This document shows, piece after piece, positions 45,524 to 53,973 of a stretch of DNA of 64,000 bases. Source of the DNA: JAIPDZ01 sp034522175. GTDB taxonomy: Bacteria; Desulfobacterota; DSM-4660; Desulfatiglandales; Desulfatiglandaceae. The stretch lies in NCBI GenBank assembly GCA_034522175.1, contig JAXHLQ010000001.1:744001-808000 (forward strand), given 5' to 3'. The number at the start of each line of letters is the position of its first letter. Position 1 is the first letter of the stretch. A model generated the notes under the pieces. The model worked only from the letters and a program-made list of their open reading frames with translations. It ran no database searches and was not told where the DNA came from. A program made the translations under genes and the position numbers.

Positions 45524-45796
45524 CGCATGGGCGATTATTCCGAACCATTTTCATCTCTTTCTTCGGACAGGAACCTTTCCTATCACTACCATTATGCGGC
45601 GTCTGTTAACGGGATATGTATTGCGATGGTTTGGAAAGGGAATTAAACAGGCTCGATCTGTATATCATGATTACATAGAAGAAGGCGTCTCCGTTGCGGC
45701 TATTGGGCAGTCGGTAGAGAGGGGAGAGCGGTTAATAGAATAAAAGTCTTATCATTTTCCATAAAAGTGTAAATGTGAAGAACGTCCCCTATTTCA
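45524..45796 (+). pseudogene. truncated REP-associated transposase copy
   Basis: 273 bp matching 50169-50441 with one base difference noticed (A for G in 'cctatcRctacc'). It contains only the C-terminal half of the Y1 transposase ('AWAIIPNHFHLFLRTGTFP' onward) and the right terminal repeat TAAATGTGAAGAACGTCCC (45770-45788). The start is lost; MITE C lies just upstream. Confidence 0.85.
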
Positions 45797-45911
45797 CGGT
45801 TTTGTCCGACAAAAGGGTTTCAGGTCCCAGATATCAGGACATAAGGAGCCCCGGAACACTGAAGCCTGAAACCTCTTCAACAAGCCTGACTTTCTTCGTT
45901 CTCCAACCCGA

Positions 45912-47478
45912 CTATTCCGTTATATAAAAAGAGGTGTGATACGAGTAATGCTTCCCTCCAAAGACAGACCTCCCCTCCGGAACCGCAATCAAGTACAAGA
46001 AATACTCCCCGCGAGGCCATCCCGTCATATCCAGATCCCCCCACAGAGAACTTTCCACCGCACTACTGACGGAGTTCCTCCATTTAATGGGAATGGGGGA
46101 AATCCGAAGGGAATCGTCCTCTGGCGATCTGATACACATCATCAGGATTGATCGTGGGGATGAAGACGCCGGCGTACAAATCCACTCCGGACGAGAACCT
46201 GGGCAAATCGATTTGGAGCTTCAAGATGTTTGTGCTGTCGATAAAGGCGGTAAACGGTCTTGCCACAAGGGGGTCCGATGCCACAATCGGCCCGCGCATG
46301 GCATTGTACAGGACTTTGTAACGGGCATCCGGCAGGGGAAGTTCGGCGCGGTGGTCCCTACCCAGGTATTCATACGCGCCCCTGTCCGGATCCCCAACGC
46401 GGGCATTTCCCTCCTTATCCATCGGTGGCGCCAGGGCTGCGTTAGCGCTGTCGATAGCGGGCGATCCGGCAAGAAGATGAAAATCGTCTCCCAGCAGCGG
46501 ATCGGTTGTGAGGTTTTCCCCGTTGTCGTTATAGGTGACATCGTTTACGTCCAATCCACCCATGCTGTTGCTTGAAGAGTTTACCACCATGTTCCCATCC
46601 GAATAATTGTCAAAATCAACGTCGTCCGAAGGATAAGACTGCATCTGATTTCCATAAACGGTGTTGTTCGAGAAATATAGCACAAAGTTATCGAGAACCC
46701 CACCGCTGCCGTCTGCTATTGCCCTGAATCCCAAAAGAGCGTTTTCGGTTACCGTGTTGTTAATGAAATCTATCTGTGGGTTTGCCAGGTCTGAATTGAT
46801 ATGGATCCCTCCCGTACTAGATTTTGTGCCATTTCCGCTGATGACGTTGTTGACGATGGAAAGAGTGGAAGTTTCGCAATTGTCCAGATCAAGATACAGA
46901 CCGCCATAGGAATCCCTGGCGACATTGCCGTTGATGTCGTTTGCCTGAATAGCGGATCCGGCGCCTTCTTCCGCGTAGTCCGCTCTGGCGAGGGTGATGT
47001 ATGCGCCGCCTCCGTAGTCGGCTGTGTTGCCGTTTATTTCGTTATGGGTGAAATCAAAACGAACCACGGTCCTTTTGCTGTAACTGCTGCTCGCGTATCC
47101 TGCTGCGTAAAGACCTCCGCCGGATTGACTGCAGATATTCTCCGCGATTCGATTGTTATGGAAGGTCAAATACATCTTAGCGGACCCATTGTCGGAGTAC
47201 GTGTATGCCCTAGCATAAATACCTCCTCCACTATTTAATGCCTCATTGTCCACAATTCGGTTATTGGTCAAGGTAAGAGTGACCGAGCAGTCGGTTGTGG
47301 CCGAACTTGAAGCGTTGGCATAGGCATAAATTCCGCCTCCAGAGGAATTGCTTCCATTTCTTATGGTAAGGCCTTCCACGGATACGGAAATGTTTTCATC
47401 ATTGTTTGCATAGATATAGATTACACTCTGCAGACCCATTCCATCAATGATAGCCTGGATTCCCATGGAGTCCAGAAG
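45912..47478 (-). pseudogene. beta-helix surface protein, C-terminal part (interrupted by IS)
   Basis: About 520 residues of right-handed parallel beta-helix with repeated 'NNRIVDNEALNSGGGIYA'-type coils, followed by 'GSPAIDSANAALAPPMDKEG' and 'DPDRGAYEYLG', a common ending of such secreted or surface proteins. A one-base frame slip at 46100-46102 separates the last ~60 residues ('PIPIKWRNSVSSAVESSLWG' to 'HTSFYITE'). The N-terminal part with signal peptide lies at 49493-49779 beyond an insertion sequence. Probably an extracellular adhesin or polysaccharide-binding protein before interruption. Confidence 0.8.
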
Positions 47479-47479
47479 T

Positions 47480-49492
47480 CCTAACGTTGAGGGGAATAAA
47501 TCACGCTTCCTTGCTTTATTTCAAGTTAATAGATGTTATACTAAAAGTAAACTTAACAGATATTAACCACACTGTTAAGATAACGTTGCATGCCCATCAC
47601 CTCAATATATTGACCCGCCATCATGCATAAAATACCATATATTCGAAATACTTTGCCTGAAGACCATTTTTTTCTTTACAAAGGAGATTATTTATGACAT
47701 AGTGGATATATGTTAAATAGTTCACCAGAACAGCTAACAGAAGGGTCCCGGTTCTTCCTGGAACCCAAAAACGCCACCCATCGACAGTATGAGGCATTAA
47801 GGGCATACTTTGTGGAAGGCGTTTCCGGTAAGGAAGCAGCCAGAAGATTCGGCTATACCGAAGGAAGCTTTCGTGTCCTGGTCCACCACTTCCGGCAAAA
47901 CCCTGACCGACAGTTCTTTGTACCGCCTTCAAAAGGCCCCCACACGGCCCCCAAAAAGGATAATGTTCGTAATCAAGTGATCGCTCTGAGAAAACAGAAC
48001 TTGTCTATCTACGACATCAGTGACGTTCTTGCAAAAAAGGGCCATAAGATGAGCCCCGTCAGCGTATCTTACATCCTGAAAGAAGAGGGATTCGCCAGGC
48101 TTCCGAGAAGGCATGACGAAGAGCGCCCAAAATCCACCAGACCCATTGCAGGGGCTGTGGCGGATGTGAGACAGCTTGATCTATCTCCCCGAAGGATACA
48201 CACCAAATTTGGCGGTCTCTTCTTATTTATGCCATTTCTGGCTGCCATCCCTCTTGATGAAATCCTTGAGGAAACCGGGTTTCCAGGATCAAGGATGATC
48301 CCTGCCGGACACGCCATACGTTCCCTTATGGCCTTGAAACTTTTCGGATCGGCCCGTCACAGCCATGTCATGAGTTACGTTCTGGATGAAGGGTTGGCTT
48401 TGTTTGCCGGCCTGAATGCCATTCCCAAACGGGCTTTCCACACCGAATACAGTTGTCGGGTAGATGCCAGGTCCTACCCTTTGTTGATGCGACGCTGGTT
48501 TGACGCGATAGCCAATCTGGGTCTTGAGCAAGGCACTTCTTTTGACCTGGACTTTCATACCATCCCCTTTCATGGAGAAAATGCCCTGGTTGAGAAGCAT
48601 TATGTCTCCAAACGGAGCAGAAAACAAAAAGGGATCCTGGCTTTTGTGGCTCAAGACGCATCAACCCGGGTCTTTTGCTATGGCAATGCCGATGTCCGAA
48701 AAGATGACCAAAACGACGAGATCCTCAACTTCATTGATTATTGGAAAGAACGAACCGGTCATCTACCCCAGGAACTCATCTTTGATTCAAAACTGACAAC
48801 CTACACCAACCTGAATAAATTGAACCAACAGGGAGTGGATTTCATGACCCTCAGGCGCCGATCCAAAAACATGCTCCAGCAGGCCCACAGCGAGCCGACA
48901 TCAGCATGGAGACGCATTGAACTGGAGGGCGTATCTCGCATCTACAAAACCCCCAGGATTCTGGATACCAAGATCGCTCTCAAGGACTACGAGGGGCCTA
49001 TCCGTCAGCTGGTGATTGCTGATCTCGGTCATGAAGACCCCACTTTCTTATTGACCAACCAGATGAATCGATCAGCCCGTAAACTGATCCAGAGGTATGC
49101 ACAGCGCATGATTATTGAGAATAATATCGCTGATGGCATCGATTTTTTTCACATGGACGCTCTTTCTTCCACCATAGCCATGAAAGTGAATCTCGATTTA
49201 CAGCTCACGCTCATGGCCAGCAGCCTCTACCGATTGCTCGGCTCCAAACTCGGCAAGAGATATCAAAAAGCCAAATCCCGACACATATTCAGAGACTTCA
49301 TAGATGCAACCGCTACACTGATCATCACGCAAAAAGAAATCATCGTCCGTTTCCAGAAGAGAGCATGTAATCCATTTTTGATCGCTGCTGATTATGAAAA
49401 TGTTGATATCCCCATACCTTGGCTTGAGGGGAAAAAGCTCCAATTGGTGTTTGGCTAAAGCTCCATGGTGTTAAGTCAAAAAACTAACATGG
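47480..49492 (+). mobile_element. insertion sequence of the IS4 superfamily
   Basis: About 2 kb separating the two halves of the beta-helix gene and carrying one transposase. Exact ends are uncertain. The gene halves overlap by an 'LDS'-encoding segment (CTGGATTCC on one side, CTGGACTCC on the other), which could be an imperfect target duplication. No clean terminal inverted repeat was found. The left flank contains CCTAACGTTG, resembling the tip of MITE B. Confidence 0.7.
47710..49458 (+). CDS. DDE transposase, IS4/IS1634-like
   Basis: 582 residues. N-terminal helix-turn-helix region (about 20-130: 'SGKEAARRFGYTEGSFRVLV', 'LSIYDISDVLAKKGHKMSPV'), then a long RNase H-like DDE domain. Candidate catalytic residues are Asp in 'FDLDFHTIPFHGE', Asp in 'LIFDSKLTTYTNL' and Glu in 'RMIIENNIADGIDFFHMD'. 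Length and layout resemble IS1634-type enzymes. The frame is intact, so the element may be recent and active. It lies antisense to the gene it interrupts. Confidence 0.85.
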   Translation: MLNSSPEQLTEGSRFFLEPKNATHRQYEALRAYFVEGVSGKEAARRFGYTEGSFRVLVHHFRQNPDRQFFVPPSKGPHTAPKKDNVRNQVIALRKQNLSIYDISDVLAKKGHKMSPVSVSYILKEEGFARLPRRHDEERPKSTRPIAGAVADVRQLDLSPRRIHTKFGGLFLFMPFLAAIPLDEILEETGFPGSRMIPAGHAIRSLMALKLFGSARHSHVMSYVLDEGLALFAGLNAIPKRAFHTEYSCRVDARSYPLLMRRWFDAIANLGLEQGTSFDLDFHTIPFHGENALVEKHYVSKRSRKQKGILAFVAQDASTRVFCYGNADVRKDDQNDEILNFIDYWKERTGHLPQELIFDSKLTTYTNLNKLNQQGVDFMTLRRRSKNMLQQAHSEPTSAWRRIELEGVSRIYKTPRILDTKIALKDYEGPIRQLVIADLGHEDPTFLLTNQMNRSARKLIQRYAQRMIIENNIADGIDFFHMDALSSTIAMKVNLDLQLTLMASSLYRLLGSKLGKRYQKAKSRHIFRDFIDATATLIITQKEIIVRFQKRACNPFLIAADYENVDIPIPWLEGKKLQLVFG

Positions 49493-49779
49493 GAATCCAG
49501 GATAGTAAGAGAGGGATCGGAGGAACGGCTGGCGAAAGTCGCATCCCATCCCCCCTGAATGGTTACCGTTATGGGGTTTCTGATGGAAAGGTTCTCGTAA
49601 TACAAACCCTGCGCTACGCGAACGGTGTCGCCATCCTCCGCCGCGGCCAGGGCTTCTTCGATGGTTGAATAGGCGCAACCCGAGGGACACACATCCCTGT
49701 TCGTAGCGCCAAAAACAGAACAAACAAAAACAACCTGCAATACCATCACCGCAATGAAAAGACTTCTTTCTTTTGCCAT
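49493..49779 (-). pseudogene. beta-helix surface protein, N-terminal part
   Basis: About 96 residues before the IS. Signal peptide 'SLFIAVMVLQVVFVCSVFGA', then 'CPSGCAYSTIEEALAAAEDG' and 'TVTIQGGWDATFASRSSDPS', the usual opening of DUF1565/beta-helix surface proteins. It continues after the IS at 47478 with 'GIQAIIDGMGLQSVIYIYAN'. Confidence 0.8.
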
Positions 49780-49950
49780 TTTCTGCTTCCTCCGTGTTAT
49801 TGGTTTTGGTTTACGTACTCCAACACCTTACTCCACAATGAGGGTGATAAGAAGCCGCTTTTAGGATGTCTGAGTATGGGAGAAACCGGGTTGGGTGTCA
49901 AGAGAAATGTGACCACAGGATATTGGGGTCGGGAGAAGGTGCCATAATCC

Positions 49951-50433
49951 GGGACGTTCTTCACATTTAACATTTTGCTTGTGGAGTCGAGTTGACTATG
50001 ATAGTTGTGTTGTATGCCAAGACAAGCACGATTAGATACGCTAGGAGCGCTGCATCATATTATTGCTCGGGGGAACGAAAGACGAAGAATCTTTGAGGAC
50101 AAAAAGGATCGTAACGAGTTTTTAAGCCGCCTCGGAGATATTCTTTCCGGCACTGGAACCATTTGCTACGCATGGGCGATTATTCCGAACCATTTTCATC
50201 TCTTTCTTCGGACAGGAACCTTTCCTATCGCTACCATTATGCGGCGTCTGTTAACGGGATATGTATTGCGATGGTTTGGAAAGGGAATTAAACAGGCTCG
50301 ATCTGTATATCATGATTACATAGAAGAAGGCGTCTCCGTTGCGGCTATTGGGCAGTCGGTAGAGAGGGGAGAGCGGTTAATAGAATAAAAGTCTTATCAT
50401 TTTCCATAAAAGTGTAAATGTGAAGAACGTCCC
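49951..50433. mobile_element. 483-bp element with perfect 19-bp terminal inverted repeats carrying a shortened Y1 transposase
   Basis: The ends are GGGACGTTCTTCACATTTA (49951-49969) and its exact complement (50415-50433). One gene, a shortened REP-associated tyrosine transposase, fills the interior. The right 273 bp recur at 45524-45796. Y1/HUH elements do not normally end in TIRs, so this looks like a MITE-type derivative or a coincidental capture. Confidence 0.8.
50014..50388 (+). CDS. REP-associated tyrosine (Y1) transposase, internally deleted
   Basis: 124 residues from the canonical 'MPRQARLDTLGALHHIIARGNERRRIFED'-type start at 50014. The HUH motif is visible as 'IIPNHFHLFLRTG'. Normal family members are ~200-300 residues with the catalytic Tyr in a later helix. 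Here the sequence jumps from 'MRRLLTGYVLRWF' to 'YHDYIEEGVSVAAIGQSVER', so the central part that carries the flexible Tyr region is shortened and activity is doubtful. The shorter copy at 45524 shares the same junction, so the deletion preceded the duplication. Confidence 0.75.
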   Translation: MPRQARLDTLGALHHIIARGNERRRIFEDKKDRNEFLSRLGDILSGTGTICYAWAIIPNHFHLFLRTGTFPIATIMRRLLTGYVLRWFGKGIKQARSVYHDYIEEGVSVAAIGQSVERGERLIE

Positions 50434-50510
50434 CTATTTCATGCAGACTATGGCGAATATATGGCCAAAGGAAACGCCGCTGCCTGCGATGTCTGTGGGA
50501 GGAAAGGCCT

Positions 50511-52550
50511 ATGATTTCTGACAATCACCATCCATTTAGTCGTTCCCTCAACTATCTAACTGCGGCTTTGCTTCTATTGTTTGTTCCCGCCTGTTCTTCG
50601 GATGATTTCACACCAAAGACGTGCACCATAAACTACTGGGTGGCAACAAACGGCAGCGATCAAGCTAAGGGGGATTCGGAGGATCCCTTCCTGACCATCG
50701 AACATGTCCGCGATGTGATCCGCGAGAACGACCATCGGGGAATGTGTACCCTGAAAGTCACCATCAGGGAGGGGACCTATCGACTGAAGGGGCCGCTGAT
50801 CCTGGGTGCTGAAGACTCCGGCGCTTCTGGTGCGGAGGTCGTTTATCAGGCAGCTCCCGGAGAACGTGTTTTGATATTGGGCTCGCAGCCGGTCACCGGA
50901 TGGACCCTCCACGACGCGGATTTCAACATCTGGCGGGCAGAGATCAGTATCGACGCCATGCCGAGGCAACTGTATGTCAATGGCCAACGGGCCACCCGCG
51001 CCCGCACACCGGAGTACCCCAATTACTACACGCCCGCTGCCACGGGATATACTTATGAATATGTCCTCGGCTCGGACCCGCAGATCCCGCCGACCTGGAA
51101 AAACCCGACCGCTGTCGAGGCGGTAACGGTGACCCAGTGGAAGATGATGCGCTGCCCTGTGGCCGAGATTCACAATGACACTGAAGTGATCATGGAAACG
51201 CCTTGCTGGGACAATGCCAATGTGTTCCCCTATCCCTGGAACTTCCATCTGCTCAGCTGGTGGGAGAATGCGTATGAATTTCTGGATGAAGCCGGTGAGT
51301 GGTATCTGGACCCGCAAACACAGACTGTTTACTACATTCCCCGTGAGGGAGAAGAGATGGCCGGCGCGGACGTGGAACTGCCTGTTCTTGAAAAGCTGGT
51401 GGATGCAGCCGGCGATGTCTCGGAGCCCGTCCGCTTCATCCGTTTTAAAGGGCTGAGATTCATGTATGCCACCTGGCTCGGGCCGAACAGCTCAGACGGC
51501 TACGCCCTCGATCAAAGCGGCTTTCACCTGAAGGGGTGGAATCATACCGCCAACACCATCGGCCACGATCCCGACGCCATGGGCATCCCGGGCAACTTGG
51601 ATTTCTGCTATGCGCAGCACATCACTTTCGAAGACAATGTCTTAGCGCACATGGGGGCTGTTGCATTGAATTTCGGAACCGGCAGCCAAAACAACGCGAT
51701 CGCCAACAATTCCTTCATGGATATTTCCGCGGCGGCCATTCAGGTGGGCGGTATTGGAGCGGAAGACCATCATCCTGAATATCCGTCCCAGCTTACGAGG
51801 GATAATCGCATCGCCAATAACCTCATCGAAAAGTCAGGCCAGGAGTTCTACGACGCCCCCGGGATTTTTATCGGTTTTACCACCCGCAGCATTGTCGAAC
51901 ACAATGAGATCAGCCATGTCCCCTGGGCCGGGATTGCCGTCGGGTGGGGCTGGGGCCTGCTCGATCCAGGCGGCTTTGCAGGACTGCCCAACGCAATCCC
52001 TTATGAGTGGGGTTACTTCGACACACCTTCGGCGGCTCAGGGGAATAGGATTATTCATAACAAGATTCAGTATTTCCTGGAAAAACTATGGGATGGCGGT
52101 GCCATTTACACCACAGGGTTTCAAGGGACCACCATGGAAAACGGCCAGCTCATCGCCTGGAATGTGGCTACAGACAAACGACCGCTTGCAGGGGGCAACA
52201 CCTTTTACACCGACGGCGGCAGCCGTTTCGTGACACTGCGTCAAAACGTCTCTTTGGATAACCCCCAGGGCTTTGTGGATTTCGGTCCCTGTATGAAGGC
52301 CTCATCATTTGAAGATCTCTGCCTGACCACGGGTATCGTACCCTATGGCAAAGACATGGGAGGCTGTGTTCCTTACGGGGATTTGGTTTTTGAAAATAAC
52401 TACCTGCGTGATCATCTGGGGTTCTATAATATCTGCACCAACAGTTATTACCCCAGCGCCCCGGTCAACATGACCTTTGAAAATAATGTAAGGGTATCCA
52501 CCAGCAGTGAAGTGCCGGCATGGATACTGGAATCCGCAGGCAGGCAGTAA
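50511..52550 (+). CDS. right-handed parallel beta-helix lipoprotein
   Basis: 679 residues with SD gggaggaaagg. The signal peptide ends in the lipobox-like 'FVPACSSDD' (Cys about residue 28), so the product is probably lipid-anchored and faces the periplasm or cell surface. The N-terminal 'YWVATNGSDQAKGDSEDPFL' opens a pectate-lyase-like beta-helix, and 'EHNEISHVPWAGIAVGWGWG' and 'FENNYLRDH' are helix coils. A carbohydrate-active role (lyase or glycosidase) is likely but no catalytic signature was recognised. The surrounding mobile elements suggest that the region was acquired. Confidence 0.8.
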   Translation: MISDNHHPFSRSLNYLTAALLLLFVPACSSDDFTPKTCTINYWVATNGSDQAKGDSEDPFLTIEHVRDVIRENDHRGMCTLKVTIREGTYRLKGPLILGAEDSGASGAEVVYQAAPGERVLILGSQPVTGWTLHDADFNIWRAEISIDAMPRQLYVNGQRATRARTPEYPNYYTPAATGYTYEYVLGSDPQIPPTWKNPTAVEAVTVTQWKMMRCPVAEIHNDTEVIMETPCWDNANVFPYPWNFHLLSWWENAYEFLDEAGEWYLDPQTQTVYYIPREGEEMAGADVELPVLEKLVDAAGDVSEPVRFIRFKGLRFMYATWLGPNSSDGYALDQSGFHLKGWNHTANTIGHDPDAMGIPGNLDFCYAQHITFEDNVLAHMGAVALNFGTGSQNNAIANNSFMDISAAAIQVGGIGAEDHHPEYPSQLTRDNRIANNLIEKSGQEFYDAPGIFIGFTTRSIVEHNEISHVPWAGIAVGWGWGLLDPGGFAGLPNAIPYEWGYFDTPSAAQGNRIIHNKIQYFLEKLWDGGAIYTTGFQGTTMENGQLIAWNVATDKRPLAGGNTFYTDGGSRFVTLRQNVSLDNPQGFVDFGPCMKASSFEDLCLTTGIVPYGKDMGGCVPYGDLVFENNYLRDHLGFYNICTNSYYPSAPVNMTFENNVRVSTSSEVPAWILESAGRQ

Positions 52551-52569
52551 TAAACCCTGCCGCGACCCT

Positions 52570-52597
52570 AAAGCTTTGGCCCAAAATCGTTTCACTC
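52570..52597. repeat. 28-bp fragment of MITE B
   Basis: Reverse complement of 20861-20888, the segment next to the right end of the complete MITE (AAAGCTTTGGCCCAAAATCG...). Preceded by CCCTA but missing CGTTGCAT of the terminal repeat. Confidence 0.65.
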
Positions 52598-52682
52598 ACT
52601 GTTTTCGCAGCTCTTCCTTAACGGCGACCCCGATCTTTTTTAGGGTATAGGGCTTTTTTATGAGTGCCACATGGGACGCTGG
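52596..52682 (-). pseudogene. C-terminal fragment of a response-regulator receiver
   Basis: 28 codons, 'PASHVALIKKPYTLKKIGVA' then 'VKEELRKQ' and a stop. The 'KKPYTLKKIGVAVKEEL' pattern is the last strand and helix of receiver domains at the end of hybrid kinases. The remainder is gone. Confidence 0.55.
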
Positions 52683-52730
52683 TAAAAAAAATAAGTTGAC
52701 AGATGGCATACATTGTGAGGATAACACCGC

Positions 52731-52889
52731 ATGCCAAGACAAGCCCGTTTAGACGCGCCCGGCGTGTTGCATCACATCATGATTCAGGGGATAGAGCGTC
52801 GAAAGATATTTTTGGATATAAGGGATTGTGAGGATTTTTTGGTTCATTTGCCTCAGAGGTTTTCATATCGCCTTAAGATGCTCGGTTAA
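52731..52889 (+). pseudogene. N-terminal fragment of a REP-associated transposase
   Basis: 52 codons from 'MPRQARLDAPGVLHHIMIQG' to a stop. It matches the start of this transposase family but comes from a different subtype than the copy at 50014. The HUH motif and Tyr region are missing. Confidence 0.75.
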
Positions 52890-53057
52890 TACCGTTCACC
52901 CCGATCCTTGAGATTCAGTTTCTCGCTATTGGCATTGAATAACTCAATGAAGGCGGGAAACAGGTCAATGCCGGTGATATGCCCTGATGTATGATTCGCT
53001 AATACCATCGTCTGACCATCGGTTCCACAACCGATATCCCCAATCTTTGATTCTTTT
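52886..53057 (-). pseudogene. N-terminal fragment of a SAM-dependent methyltransferase
   Basis: An open stretch without a start encodes 'KIGDIGCGTDGQTMVLANHT' and continues with 'GIDLFPAFIELFNANSEKL'. This is motif I (DIGCGTGGQT-like) and motif II of a class I methyltransferase. Both ends of the gene are missing. Confidence 0.65.
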
Positions 53058-53085
53058 GTTTAAATTATCAACGCTGCTCTTGCCG

Positions 53086-53781
53086 TTATCTCGGCCGTCC
53101 AATCGGCATGATACCCAACGGACGTTCTTCATCGGACATTTTTAACACGTCTTTCACACGGTCATCAGAAAAGGCCCCTATAAAGACCGTTCCAAGCTCA
53201 AGGATTATCGCCTGCAAGTACACATTTTGCGCCACGTGCCCCACCTCCATATGGACATATCGGACCCCTCGCCTTCCATACTTGGCGGTCGTACGCTCAT
53301 ACACAGCTGCCAAGACGAGAACAATCGCGCCATCCCTGACCGCGCTCTGCCCAAGCGCAGCCGAGGCCAGTTGGGCCCTGAGATCGACTTCGGCGATGTT
53401 CACCAGTGTATGCGGGTGGGGCCGATACTTGTACACTCCAGCGGGAAGATCCGTCACACGACCGGCCACAAGATATACCTCAAGGGGATAAAGCGCACCG
53501 GCTGATGGCGCCGTTCTGTATCCATACGTGTTGGTGATCCCCTGGGCGGCCCAGAGAAGTTGAGACACTTCCGCGAGGGTCATCGGCGCATCCAGGTACT
53601 CCCTGACCGATCGTCTCTCCTGTAGGGCCGTTTCGACTGACATACGACCGGAATGACTCGGTGCCGGCAAGGCTACGACTTCTGCACACCCATCATGCTC
53701 AACCATGGTTACCCCTCCAATGAGTACGCCCAACACAAGCCCGAGACGGCCCACGATGTTGATTCGTTTCCAGACAGCCAT
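53086..53781 (-). CDS. exported SagB-type nitroreductase-family protein
   Basis: 231 residues from ATG 53781, chosen for its SD (ggggggaac) and because it exposes a signal peptide ('INIVGRLGLVLGVLIGGVTM', about 5-28). The FMN-binding nitroreductase fold is visible: 'LQERRSVREYLDAPMTLAEV', 'RTAPSAGALYPLEVYLVAG' and 'VGHVAQNVYLQAIILELGTV'. The combination is typical of SagB-type dehydrogenase domains, which oxidise azolines in peptide maturation, but standalone exported forms have no known substrate. No peptide-maturation genes are nearby. Confidence 0.85.
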   Translation of the reverse strand: MAVWKRINIVGRLGLVLGVLIGGVTMVEHDGCAEVVALPAPSHSGRMSVETALQERRSVREYLDAPMTLAEVSQLLWAAQGITNTYGYRTAPSAGALYPLEVYLVAGRVTDLPAGVYKYRPHPHTLVNIAEVDLRAQLASAALGQSAVRDGAIVLVLAAVYERTTAKYGRRGVRYVHMEVGHVAQNVYLQAIILELGTVFIGAFSDDRVKDVLKMSDEERPLGIMPIGRPR

Positions 53782-53973
53782 ATTGTTCCCCCCATTATAC
53801 AAAAAACACTTTGAGGACCAATCGTCGGAGCATTTTCTTCTCTCCCCTTTACTGCTCCCGAGGATCCGGACGCCTCCATGGCGTTTGTTTGCCTCGACGA
53901 GTGATTCCCGTTTCATTCCTAATAGTGAAGCCTCCCTTCAGCGAAACCAATTCTCCACCAAGGCTGAATCAGC

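Noticed and set aside
45380..50433. CRISPR array from the repeated GGGACGTTC sequences
   Set aside because: Repeats are inverted pairs at element ends, not regularly spaced direct repeats, and no cas gene is present.
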